Shown here: positions 24,278 through 32,126 of the stretch, one piece after another
Layout of the letters: every line of letters starts with the position of its first letter
Position numbering within the stretch: position 1 is the first letter of the stretch
Assembly (NCBI GenBank): GCA_903865435.1
Contig: CAIPJS010000095.1
Coordinates: forward strand, 1-64,000
DNA: 64,000 nt
Direction: 5' to 3'
Source of the DNA: an uncultured Bacteroidota bacterium
Lineage (GTDB): Bacteria; Bacteroidota; Bacteroidia; Chitinophagales; Chitinophagaceae
The notes under the pieces: generated by a model
Told to the model about the DNA's origin: nothing
What the model saw: only the letters and a program-made list of their open reading frames with translations
The model's database searches: none
Program-made: the position numbers and the translations under genes

Positions 24278-25414
24278 TTATTGCAAAACAGATGCCAATG
24301 TTGATTGTAAAGCTGGTCCTCTTAATTCTGTAGCGATAATTTTTCCTGTGGGGTCTATTAATACATTAAATGGGATGCCTTCTATTTGATAAGCACTTAC
24401 AACAATGCTTTCCCATTTTTTAAGATCACTAATATGTTGCCAGTTTAATTTATCTGATTTTATGGCTTCTAACCAGCTGGATTTATTGTCATCCAAAGAA
24501 ACACCCAATACGGTGAAATTTTTTTTCTTGTATTTCTCGTAAGCGATCACCACATTTGGGTTTTCTGCTCTACAAGGGCCACACCAGCTCGCCCAAAAAT
24601 CTACCAAAACATATTTACCACGTAAGCTACTTAGCGCAATAATTTTCCCATTGGGGTCGGCTAATGCAATTTCAGGTGCCATACTGCCTGCCACCAATGC
24701 CGCTGTTTTAGTATTGGATTGAACTTGGGTGCTTAATAAGTTGGCAAATTCTATCAACGGGGCTGATTTGGTTTTTTCTGCAGACGCTTTGGCTAAAGCC
24801 AATACCTTGGCTGATTCCATCGATCTCAAACTTAAACCAAGGGTATAATAAATGATGGCTGGACTGGTCGAATTGGTAATGTTGTTTTCTACTAAATTGT
24901 TTAAATCAAGTATTTTTTCATCCTTTTGTTTTTGTAACCAGAAGATAGAACTGTCTTTAGCTTTTTGTTTTTGTAAAGCATCTAAACTATAAAGGGTTGC
25001 AAATAAAGAAGAGTCTTTTTTTCTGTATTGCTTTAAAAAATCAAGCATGGCATTGGTATGTTTAGAACCTTTTACCGCGTAGGTTTGATAATTATTGGCA
25101 TCCGCATTAATTTGTATGTTTTCTTCATCATTAACAAAAATGATTTCTAAATCCTTTTCTGTAGCCAATCTATAAATGCCTTCTTGTTTGGCAATGAATC
25201 TAAAGGCGTAATTGCCCTCTTTATCTAATGTTACAGAATCCATGGTTACAATAGGTTTACCACCATAAGGTACTTCTTGTAATAACAATTTTACAAGGCC
25301 TGCATGTTCAATTTTACCTGCAACAGCATACGTGGTTTCATTGGATTTATTTTTACAACCTACCATTACAAATAGCCCACTTATAATGAGTGCTGATAAT
25401 AATTTTTTATACAT
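24278..25414 (-). CDS. TlpA-family thiol-disulfide lipoprotein with N-terminal DUF4369-like domain
   Basis: A 378-aa envelope protein. Lipoprotein signal with FVMVGC (Cys20). The N-terminal beta domain (about 28-115, YAVAGKIEHAGLVKLLLQ) is of DUF4369 type, then a helical linker (115-235). The C-terminal thioredoxin domain has FWASWCGPC (Cys278 and Cys281) and the cis-Pro loop EGIPFNVLIDP. Likely a periplasmic reductase for cytochrome or other disulfides. It is last in the alaS-gatB-tlpA-like run, 31 bases after gatB. Confidence 0.92.
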   Translation of the reverse strand: MYKKLLSALIISGLFVMVGCKNKSNETTYAVAGKIEHAGLVKLLLQEVPYGGKPIVTMDSVTLDKEGNYAFRFIAKQEGIYRLATEKDLEIIFVNDEENIQINADANNYQTYAVKGSKHTNAMLDFLKQYRKKDSSLFATLYSLDALQKQKAKDSSIFWLQKQKDEKILDLNNLVENNITNSTSPAIIYYTLGLSLRSMESAKVLALAKASAEKTKSAPLIEFANLLSTQVQSNTKTAALVAGSMAPEIALADPNGKIIALSSLRGKYVLVDFWASWCGPCRAENPNVVIAYEKYKKKNFTVLGVSLDDNKSSWLEAIKSDKLNWQHISDLKKWESIVVSAYQIEGIPFNVLIDPTGKIIATELRGPALQSTLASVLQ

Positions 25415-25445
25415 AGCTTATTTTTTTTAAATTTAGTTTAAACTT

Positions 25446-26891
25446 TTATTCTGCAAGTTTTTGTTCTAGTAGTTCTGTGCTTAATTTTGGATCTGCTTTG
25501 CCTTGACTTATTTTTTTTACTTCACCTACAAACAAGCCTATCAAACCCTTTTTTCCTTTTTTATATTCCATTACTTTTTCTGGATGTTTCTCTAAGACTT
25601 GATGCACCCAATTTTCTATTTCATCGGAAGAACTGGATTGTAATAAATGATGCGCAGTTGCAAATGCTAATGGAGATTGAGGCAATGTAATGATTTCTTT
25701 AAATATTTTATTACTTGCTACCGAAAAATTGAGTTGATTGGTTTCTACAAGTTCAATTAATTCAACCAAATATGGCAAGGCTAAATATAATTTTTCATAA
25801 CCAGCATTGGGTTCATTCAAATAGGCTCTAATGGGCCCTAGCATCCAATTGGCTATTGCTTTGTAGCGCTTACTTAATTGCGTCATTCGTATAAAAAATG
25901 CCACTTCTTCTTTGTTTTCACTTAATTGCACTACATCGTAATCTGACAAATTAAATGTATGCTTCCATTGTTTTTGTAAGGCATTGGGTAAAGCGGGTAG
26001 TGTTGCTCGTAAAGCCTCAATACTTTCCTGAGTCAAATGAAAAGGCGCTAAATCTGGATCGGGGAAATATCTATAATCATTCGCATCTTCTTTGTCTCGG
26101 ATAGAAAATGTGGCATCATTGCTCGCATCAAAACTTCTGGTTTGTTGTAGGATCGTTCCACCTGTTTCAGTAATTTGGATCAATCTTTCAATTTCAAACT
26201 CAATGGCTTTTTTTATATTGCGAATGGAGTTCAAATTTTTTACTTCTACTCTGGTACCCAAATGCTTTTCTCCTTTTAAACGAATCGAAATATTGGCATC
26301 GCATCTTAAACTACCTTCTTCCATATTGCCATCACATACGCCCAACCATCTTACCAATTTTCTAATTTCGGTAACAAACAAAAATGCTTCTTCAGCAGAA
26401 TGCAAACAGGGTTCTGTAACCAGTTCAATTAAGGGTGTACCTGCTCTATTCAGATCTATGTAAGTATCGGTTTCAGATAAATCATGAATGCTTTTTCCAG
26501 CATCTTCTTCTAAATGAATGCGATTGAGTTGAATATTTTTTTCACCATCAGTCGTTTTAATGGCAACAGCACCACCTATACAAATAGGCGTAGTATGTTG
26601 TGAAATTTGGTAGCCTTTTGGAAGATCTGGATAGAAGTAATTTTTTCTTGCGAAGTAATTATTTTTTTCAATACTACATCCACAGGCAAGCCCCATTAGG
26701 ATGGCGTATTCAATGGCTTTTTGATTGGTTTTTGGTAAAGTCCCAGGATGACCCAAGGTGATGGGACTAATATGCGTATTGGGCGCAGCACCAAATAGGG
26801 TAGCATCGCCACAAAATAACTTACTTTGGGTAGCCAATTGTGCATGAATTTCTAAGCCAATTACCGCCTCATATGTAGAGGAATTCGTCAT
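25446..26891 (-). CDS. gatB: Asp-tRNA(Asn)/Glu-tRNA(Gln) amidotransferase subunit B
   Basis: Subunit B of GatCAB, which turns Glu-tRNA(Gln) and/or Asp-tRNA(Asn) into the amidated forms. At 481 aa it opens with YEAVIGLEIHAQL, then KLFCGD, NYFYPDLPKGYQISQ and DLNRAGTPLIELVTEP; the phosphorylation/kinase core is complete. The tail helical and YqeY domains (about 290-480) end with the conserved LIGLFVGEVKK. Subunits A and C are elsewhere. 29 bases after alaS. Confidence 0.97.
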   Translation of the reverse strand: MTNSSTYEAVIGLEIHAQLATQSKLFCGDATLFGAAPNTHISPITLGHPGTLPKTNQKAIEYAILMGLACGCSIEKNNYFARKNYFYPDLPKGYQISQHTTPICIGGAVAIKTTDGEKNIQLNRIHLEEDAGKSIHDLSETDTYIDLNRAGTPLIELVTEPCLHSAEEAFLFVTEIRKLVRWLGVCDGNMEEGSLRCDANISIRLKGEKHLGTRVEVKNLNSIRNIKKAIEFEIERLIQITETGGTILQQTRSFDASNDATFSIRDKEDANDYRYFPDPDLAPFHLTQESIEALRATLPALPNALQKQWKHTFNLSDYDVVQLSENKEEVAFFIRMTQLSKRYKAIANWMLGPIRAYLNEPNAGYEKLYLALPYLVELIELVETNQLNFSVASNKIFKEIITLPQSPLAFATAHHLLQSSSSDEIENWVHQVLEKHPEKVMEYKKGKKGLIGLFVGEVKKISQGKADPKLSTELLEQKLAE

Positions 26892-26920
26892 GATGCAAAA
26901 GTACCATTTTTTGTGATTGA

Positions 26921-29614
26921 CTAAAGCATTCCTTTTATTACATCAATGACTTTGTCTAATTGAGAAGCATCTTGCCCACCAGCTGCTGCCAATGTTTTTT
27001 GACCACCTCCGCCACCTTTGATGAGCGGTGCAATTTTATCTTTAATTATTTGTGGTGCTTGCCAGTTTTTTTCATTGGCTAAACTTTCGTTGATCGAAAC
27101 AGCCACCAACGCCTTGCCTTGTACTTCATTGACCAATACCACCAAGGTATTGTCTTGTGTTGCGCCTAGCAGTTGCGCTAATTTTTTTAATTGATCACTG
27201 CTACTGAGTTGAATTTGTACGCCTAAAAATTGAACACCATTAATGGCAGTAAACTGTGTACGATATTTTTCAAAGTTGCTATTCACCAAACCAGCTTCCC
27301 TACTTTCTAATTTTTTATACAATTCTTTTTGCTTTGTTTGCAAATCTGAAATGGTATCATTCAAGACATCTACAGTACTTGTCTCATTCCACTGAGGTGC
27401 TTGAAAATCAATTGACAATTGATTGGCTAGGGTAGCACAAGCTTCTGTTAATTGAACAATTTGCTTGTGTAATTTTTCATTCATTTGGGTCAAATACAAT
27501 TGTGCTGCAGTACCTACTACGGCTTCAATTCTTCTTACACCTGCTGCTACAGAAGCTTCTGCTTTCAAAATAAAATGTTCAATTTCTCCAGTATGTCCAA
27601 CATGGGTACCCCCACACAATTCAATGGAATAAGCTGGATCCATGATCACCACACGCACTTTATCTCCATATTTTTCTCCAAACAAAGCCATGGCACCAAG
27701 CCCTATAGCTTCTTCTTTATTCATTTCTTTTATAACAACAGGAATGTTTTCTTTTATTTTTGCATTCACCATTTGTTCTACCGATGTGATTTCTTTGGGC
27801 GTCATTTTTGCAAAATGAGAAAAGTCAAAGCGCAATTGTTCTGCATTCACCAAACTTCCTTTTTGTGCTACATGCTTGCCTAAAATATTTCTTAGTGCTG
27901 CATGCAACAAATGGGTAGCAGAATGATGCACGGTAATATTTTTTCTATTGTTCGTATTTACTTGTGCTTGAACTGTTGTTGAAATAGAAGCTGGCAGGGT
28001 ATCTGTAAAATGAATGAATAAATTATTCTCTTTTTTAGTATCGGTTACTTCAATAAAACTGCCATCTTCTAATTGGAAAGTTCCAGTATCACCCACCTGA
28101 CCTCCACTCTCTGCATAAAAAGGAGTCTCACTGAGTACCCATTGGTAAGCTTCTTTCCCTTTTGCTTTTACTTTTCTGTATTTGATGACAGTTGCTTTGG
28201 CAGTGAATGCCGAGTAGCCAGTGAATTTGGTTTCTGTATCTGGACTAATTTGCACCCAATCTCCCGTATCAATAGCCGTTGCGGCACGGCTTCTGTTTTT
28301 TTGTTGCAACATTTCTTTTTCAAATCCTGCTTCATCTACTTGCAATTCATTTTCACTTGCAATCAATCTGGTTAAATCTACTGGGAATCCAAAAGTATCA
28401 AACAATTCAAATACCAATTTACCTTCGATAGTAGCTTTTTTAGGATGTGTGGCAATAATATCATCCATACGTTTCAATCCTTTTTCCAAAGTTCTCAAAA
28501 ATCCTTCTTCTTCTTCTTTTACCACTTTGCTTACAAAATCCAATTGACCATTTAATTCTGGAAACACATTCGCAAATTGTTCTGCTAGTAAAGGCATTAA
28601 TTGGTGCAATAAAGGATGTTTGTAATCGAGATAAGAATAATAATACCTTACAGCTCTTCTTAGTATTCTTCTAATCACATAACCTGCACCAGTATTGGCG
28701 GGCAATTGACCATCGGCAATGGTAAAGGCAATGGCTCTAATATGATCGGCAATCACTCTAAAAGCTACGGCTTGTTTACTATCGCTGTAATCGTAAGTTT
28801 GATGGGTGATTTTTTCTACTGCTTCAATGGTGCCAGTAAATACATCTGTGTCGTAATTGCTTTTTTTATTTTGAATCACGCGCACCAATCTTTCAAAGCC
28901 CATTCCTGTATCCACATGCTTGTTAGGTAGTGCTTCTAAGCTGCCATCTTTTTTTCGGTTGTATTGAATGAATACATTGTTCCAAATTTCAATTACTTGC
29001 GGGTGGTCTTTATTCACTAAATCACGACCAGGAATTTTAGCAATCTCTTCCTCTGATCTCATGTCTACATGTATCTCACTACATGGGCCACAAGGACCCG
29101 TATCACCCATTTCCCAAAAATTATCTTTTTTATTACCGTAAATAATTTTTTCATCGGACACCCATTTTTTCCAAAACTTCAAAGCTTCGCTAGAAGGGGG
29201 TAAATTTTCAGATGCGTCTCCTTCAAAAACAGTCACATATAATTTTGCAGGGTCTATGCCATACACTTTCGTTAACAATTCCCAACTCCATGCAATGGCA
29301 TCTTCTTTAAAATAATCACCAAAGCTCCAATTGCCCAACATTTCAAACATGGTGTGGTGGTAGGTATCTACGCCTACTTCTTCCAAGTCGTTGTGTTTGC
29401 CACTTACACGTAAACATTTTTGGGTATCTGCAATTCTGCTATGACTGGGCACTTGATTGCCTAAGAAATAATCTTTAAACTGATTCATCCCCGCATTGGT
29501 AAAAAGTAAAGTAGGGTCGTTTTTTACAACAATGGGTGCCGAGGGTACAATGGCATGTCCTTTAGATGCGAAAAAATCTAAAAACTGTTGTCTTATTTCA
29601 GTGCTCGTCATCAT
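26921..29614 (-). CDS. alaS: Alanyl-tRNA synthetase
   Basis: Charges tRNA(Ala). At 897 aa it is full length: class II aminoacylation domain (TSTEIRQQFLDFFASKGH, PLLFTNAGMNQFKD-type motif, GDTGPCGPCSEIH), editing domain with the zinc motifs HHSATHLLHAAL and CGGTHVGHTGEI, and the C-Ala domain ending in GGGGGQKTLAAAGG. The start may be the first or second Met (29614 or 29611). First gene of a minus-strand run, divergent from the M23 peptidase gene. Confidence 0.98.
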   Translation of the reverse strand: MMTSTEIRQQFLDFFASKGHAIVPSAPIVVKNDPTLLFTNAGMNQFKDYFLGNQVPSHSRIADTQKCLRVSGKHNDLEEVGVDTYHHTMFEMLGNWSFGDYFKEDAIAWSWELLTKVYGIDPAKLYVTVFEGDASENLPPSSEALKFWKKWVSDEKIIYGNKKDNFWEMGDTGPCGPCSEIHVDMRSEEEIAKIPGRDLVNKDHPQVIEIWNNVFIQYNRKKDGSLEALPNKHVDTGMGFERLVRVIQNKKSNYDTDVFTGTIEAVEKITHQTYDYSDSKQAVAFRVIADHIRAIAFTIADGQLPANTGAGYVIRRILRRAVRYYYSYLDYKHPLLHQLMPLLAEQFANVFPELNGQLDFVSKVVKEEEEGFLRTLEKGLKRMDDIIATHPKKATIEGKLVFELFDTFGFPVDLTRLIASENELQVDEAGFEKEMLQQKNRSRAATAIDTGDWVQISPDTETKFTGYSAFTAKATVIKYRKVKAKGKEAYQWVLSETPFYAESGGQVGDTGTFQLEDGSFIEVTDTKKENNLFIHFTDTLPASISTTVQAQVNTNNRKNITVHHSATHLLHAALRNILGKHVAQKGSLVNAEQLRFDFSHFAKMTPKEITSVEQMVNAKIKENIPVVIKEMNKEEAIGLGAMALFGEKYGDKVRVVIMDPAYSIELCGGTHVGHTGEIEHFILKAEASVAAGVRRIEAVVGTAAQLYLTQMNEKLHKQIVQLTEACATLANQLSIDFQAPQWNETSTVDVLNDTISDLQTKQKELYKKLESREAGLVNSNFEKYRTQFTAINGVQFLGVQIQLSSSDQLKKLAQLLGATQDNTLVVLVNEVQGKALVAVSINESLANEKNWQAPQIIKDKIAPLIKGGGGGQKTLAAAGGQDASQLDKVIDVIKGML

Positions 29615-29649
29615 CTAGCTTAATTTTAGGCTGTGTTGGTCTTAAAAGC

Positions 29650-29657
29650 TATATTTG
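29650..29657 (+). promoter_or_regulatory. -7 box of the M23 peptidase gene
   Basis: TATATTTG is an exact TAnnTTTG match, with TTTA 21 bases upstream (29625-29628). It gives an about 75-base leader before the ATG at 29737. Confidence 0.45.
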
Positions 29658-29736
29658 TTATGCTTTTTTAATGTCCTCAAAGGTAAGGAATTAGGGCTTT
29701 TTTATGGCCTTTCGGGGCAAATAATAGAACATTTAG

Positions 29737-30708
29737 ATGAAGAAAATAAAATACTTCTTTAATACGCATACGCTTAGATTCGAAAAGGTCGAGGTACCCC
29801 TAAGGGTCAGGCTATTGCAGCTTTTTGGTTTTATTGCTGCCTCTATTATTACTGGCGTTGTGATGGTAGTGGTATTGTTTCAGTACATCGATTCTCCTAA
29901 AGAAAAATTATTACGTCAACAAAACGAAACTTATAAAGAAAATTACAGTGTATTAGAGGCCCAGCTCAAACAATTAGAATTGCAAATGGCAGAATTGGAA
30001 AATAGAGACAATGAAGTGTATCGATCTATTTTTGAATCTAGTCCCATTCCTGACAGCGCAAGGGTAAAAGAGATGGAATCAAAAAAAGAAGTTCGATTGA
30101 TACAGAACTTATCCAATTCGGCACTGCTTTCAAATTTAATTGGTCAGTTAAATCACCTCACTTTAAGAATGGCCTATCAAACCACTTCGTTTTTAGAGAT
30201 CAATGCGATGGTAAAAAATAAAGCACAATTATTAAAAGCCATTCCATCCATTCAACCTGTGAGCAATAAAAATTTAAATCGGATTGGTGGAAGTTTTGGC
30301 TATAGAATAGATCCGGTTTACAAAGACATTCGTTTTCATCAAGGGCTTGATTTTACTGCACCAATTGGTACCCCTATTTATGCGACCGCAGATGGGGTCA
30401 TACAAATTGCAGGATTTAATACAGATGGATATGGAAATAAAGTAGTGATCAATCATGGATATGGGTATCAAACACTATATGGCCATATGGTTCGTGTTAA
30501 AGTGAAAGTAGGACAATCAATTAAAAGAGGAGAAGTAATTGGTTATATTGGCAATACTGGGAAAAGTACAGGACCACATTGCCATTATGAAGTAATCAAA
30601 AGAAATGTAAAGGTAGATCCTGTGTATTATTTTTACAATGATTTAACACCTGCTCAATTTGATCGCTTATTGAAAGCTGCTGCTACCAACAAGCAAAGTC
30701 TCGATTAA
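29737..30708 (+). CDS. M23-family peptidoglycan endopeptidase, membrane-anchored
   Basis: A 323-aa protein: cytoplasmic N-terminus, one membrane segment (about 26-50), a coiled coil (about 55-100, YSVLEAQLKQLELQMAEL) and a LytM/M23 domain (about 185-300). All zinc and catalytic residues are present: RFHQGLDF (His-x3-Asp), YQTLYGHM and PHCHYEV (His-x-His). It should therefore cut cross-links, unlike the degenerate EnvC/NlpD type. Similar Bacteroidota proteins work in cell elongation or shape (inference). A 77-aa membrane protein follows 14 bases later. Confidence 0.93.
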   Translation: MKKIKYFFNTHTLRFEKVEVPLRVRLLQLFGFIAASIITGVVMVVVLFQYIDSPKEKLLRQQNETYKENYSVLEAQLKQLELQMAELENRDNEVYRSIFESSPIPDSARVKEMESKKEVRLIQNLSNSALLSNLIGQLNHLTLRMAYQTTSFLEINAMVKNKAQLLKAIPSIQPVSNKNLNRIGGSFGYRIDPVYKDIRFHQGLDFTAPIGTPIYATADGVIQIAGFNTDGYGNKVVINHGYGYQTLYGHMVRVKVKVGQSIKRGEVIGYIGNTGKSTGPHCHYEVIKRNVKVDPVYYFYNDLTPAQFDRLLKAAATNKQSLD

Positions 30709-30722
30709 TATTTATTTATACT

Positions 30723-30956
30723 ATGGAACCACAATTGCTTCAATTTTTAAATCGCATCATGCGTACCATTGGACTAGGCGTATTGTGGATGATTGTAAAT
30801 AGCAGTCTTGGTATTATGTGGGGCTATGCCTATGTAGAAAGTACTTGGCAAATTAGCAATATCATATTTTATATTTTTCTAGTGACTAGCTTCTTAGGAT
30901 TACTTTATGTTTTGTATAGAATATGGCGCCATCCCATTGGCATTAAGATAGATTAA
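30723..30956 (+). CDS. Small two-helix membrane protein
   Basis: A 77-aa protein with two predicted membrane helices (about 17-38 and 44-66) and a basic C-terminal end (RIWRHPIGIKID). I do not recognise a family. Its place 14 bases after the M23 peptidase gene suggests a shared transcript. Coding is supported by the ATG, the position and helix-like composition. Confidence 0.75.
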   Translation: MEPQLLQFLNRIMRTIGLGVLWMIVNSSLGIMWGYAYVESTWQISNIIFYIFLVTSFLGLLYVLYRIWRHPIGIKID

Positions 30957-30980
30957 GCATTCCGTATCCGCTTTGTTTTA

Positions 30981-31403
30981 CTAACTGCTGTGGTCGGCAA
31001 TGGCCTTCCATTCCCCATTTATTTTTCTAAATAAAAGTGTAAAATAGCCACTAGCATCTCCAACGGTTCTAGTTAAATGCCATTTCCCAATTACAAAATA
31101 ATGATTGGTATTTAAAGGCTTTACGCTAATCAATTGAAACTCCAATTTGCCCATATGACTGGTATCGGGGTAATTCTTTTTATAATTATTGAGTGTTGTT
31201 GCATAACCGTAAGTAGGTCCATTTTTTCCAATATAAACCAAGCTATCATTCTCCCAATAGCCCACCATAAAAGCATTTAAATTGCCTTTGTTCCAAGCTT
31301 TGGTTTGATTGGCTAAAATGCCTCGAATGGCTTGTTCATCTTTGTTTTGAGCAAAGGAGGTACTACTTAATAAAATAGTAATGAATAATAGATATTTTTT
31401 CAT
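30981..31403 (-). CDS. Secreted NTF2-like (SnoaL/DUF4440) protein
   Basis: A 140-aa protein with a signal peptide (to TSFAQ, about residue 19) and a complete NTF2-like fold: QAIRGILANQTKAWNKGNLNAFM, then YWENDSLVYIG, later GKWHLTRTVGDASGYFTLLF and a closing GEWKAIADHSS. This is the DUF4440 layout. The cavity could bind a small molecule; no catalytic activity can be assigned. Convergent with the 77-aa membrane protein gene (24-base gap). Confidence 0.87.
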   Translation of the reverse strand: MKKYLLFITILLSSTSFAQNKDEQAIRGILANQTKAWNKGNLNAFMVGYWENDSLVYIGKNGPTYGYATTLNNYKKNYPDTSHMGKLEFQLISVKPLNTNHYFVIGKWHLTRTVGDASGYFTLLFRKINGEWKAIADHSS

Positions 31404-31519
31404 AGGTTTAATTTTTAGGTTTGATGTTGATTGAATTTTTGGATGTATACCAAGGTTGCTCTATTTTTTTTACATTGAAAAGTTAAGACAAATAAATAAA
31501 AACAACTTAATTTACAGCT

Positions 31520-32125
31520 ATGACTTATCAAAAACATTTAAAAAAAGATGTAAAATTAACTTTATTATTAAAAGGGGAGCCCTATACTTTAAAGAAAAGG
31601 AAGCATACGGCAGTGCGGTTAATTGCAAGTATTATAAGTCAACAATTAAATACCAAAGTAGCTAAGATTATTTTTTTACGTTTTTTGGATATTTACAATG
31701 GCCAGGAACCTACCATGTCAGAAGTGGCAGCAACCCCCATCGAAACCCTACGCAGTATTGGCCTAAGCAGTTCTAAAGTAAATTATGTACATAATGTAGC
31801 TCATTTTTTTATTGACAATAAGATCACAGATAAAAAATTGTATGCCATGGAGCCTGAAGCGGTGATTGAATTATTGACACAAATTAAGGGTGTGGGTGCT
31901 TGGACTGTAGAAATGTTATTGATGTTTAGTCTTGGCCATGAAAATGTTTTTGCAGTAGATGATTTAGGCATTCAACAAGCCATGATTGGTTTATACAAAA
32001 TAAAATTTACTACCAAAAAAGAATTAAAAACAAAGATGCTTAAAAAAGCAGCAACTTGGGCACCCTTTAAAACCTATGCCTGTTTGCATTTGTGGCAATG
32101 GAAAGACGACAAAGGCGCTGTGTAA
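31520..32125 (+). CDS. DNA-3-methyladenine glycosylase II (AlkA-type HhH-GPD)
   Basis: Base-excision repair glycosylase for alkylated purines. At 201 aa it is a single HhH-GPD domain without the N-terminal TBP-like domain of E. coli AlkA. Visible are SIISQQLNTKVA, the helix-hairpin-helix IKGVGAWTVEM and the catalytic Asp region FAVDDLGIQQA. It lacks Cys ligands for a 4Fe-4S cluster, which separates it from Nth/MutY. An overlapping frame at 31456 is a shadow. Convergent with ppc, with one base between the stops. Confidence 0.9.
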   Translation: MTYQKHLKKDVKLTLLLKGEPYTLKKRKHTAVRLIASIISQQLNTKVAKIIFLRFLDIYNGQEPTMSEVAATPIETLRSIGLSSSKVNYVHNVAHFFIDNKITDKKLYAMEPEAVIELLTQIKGVGAWTVEMLLMFSLGHENVFAVDDLGIQQAMIGLYKIKFTTKKELKTKMLKKAATWAPFKTYACLHLWQWKDDKGAV

Positions 32126-32126
32126 A

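Noticed and set aside
31456-31665. Small open frame in front of the glycosylase gene
   Set aside because: It overlaps the 5' end of the HhH-GPD gene in another frame and has no recognisable protein features.
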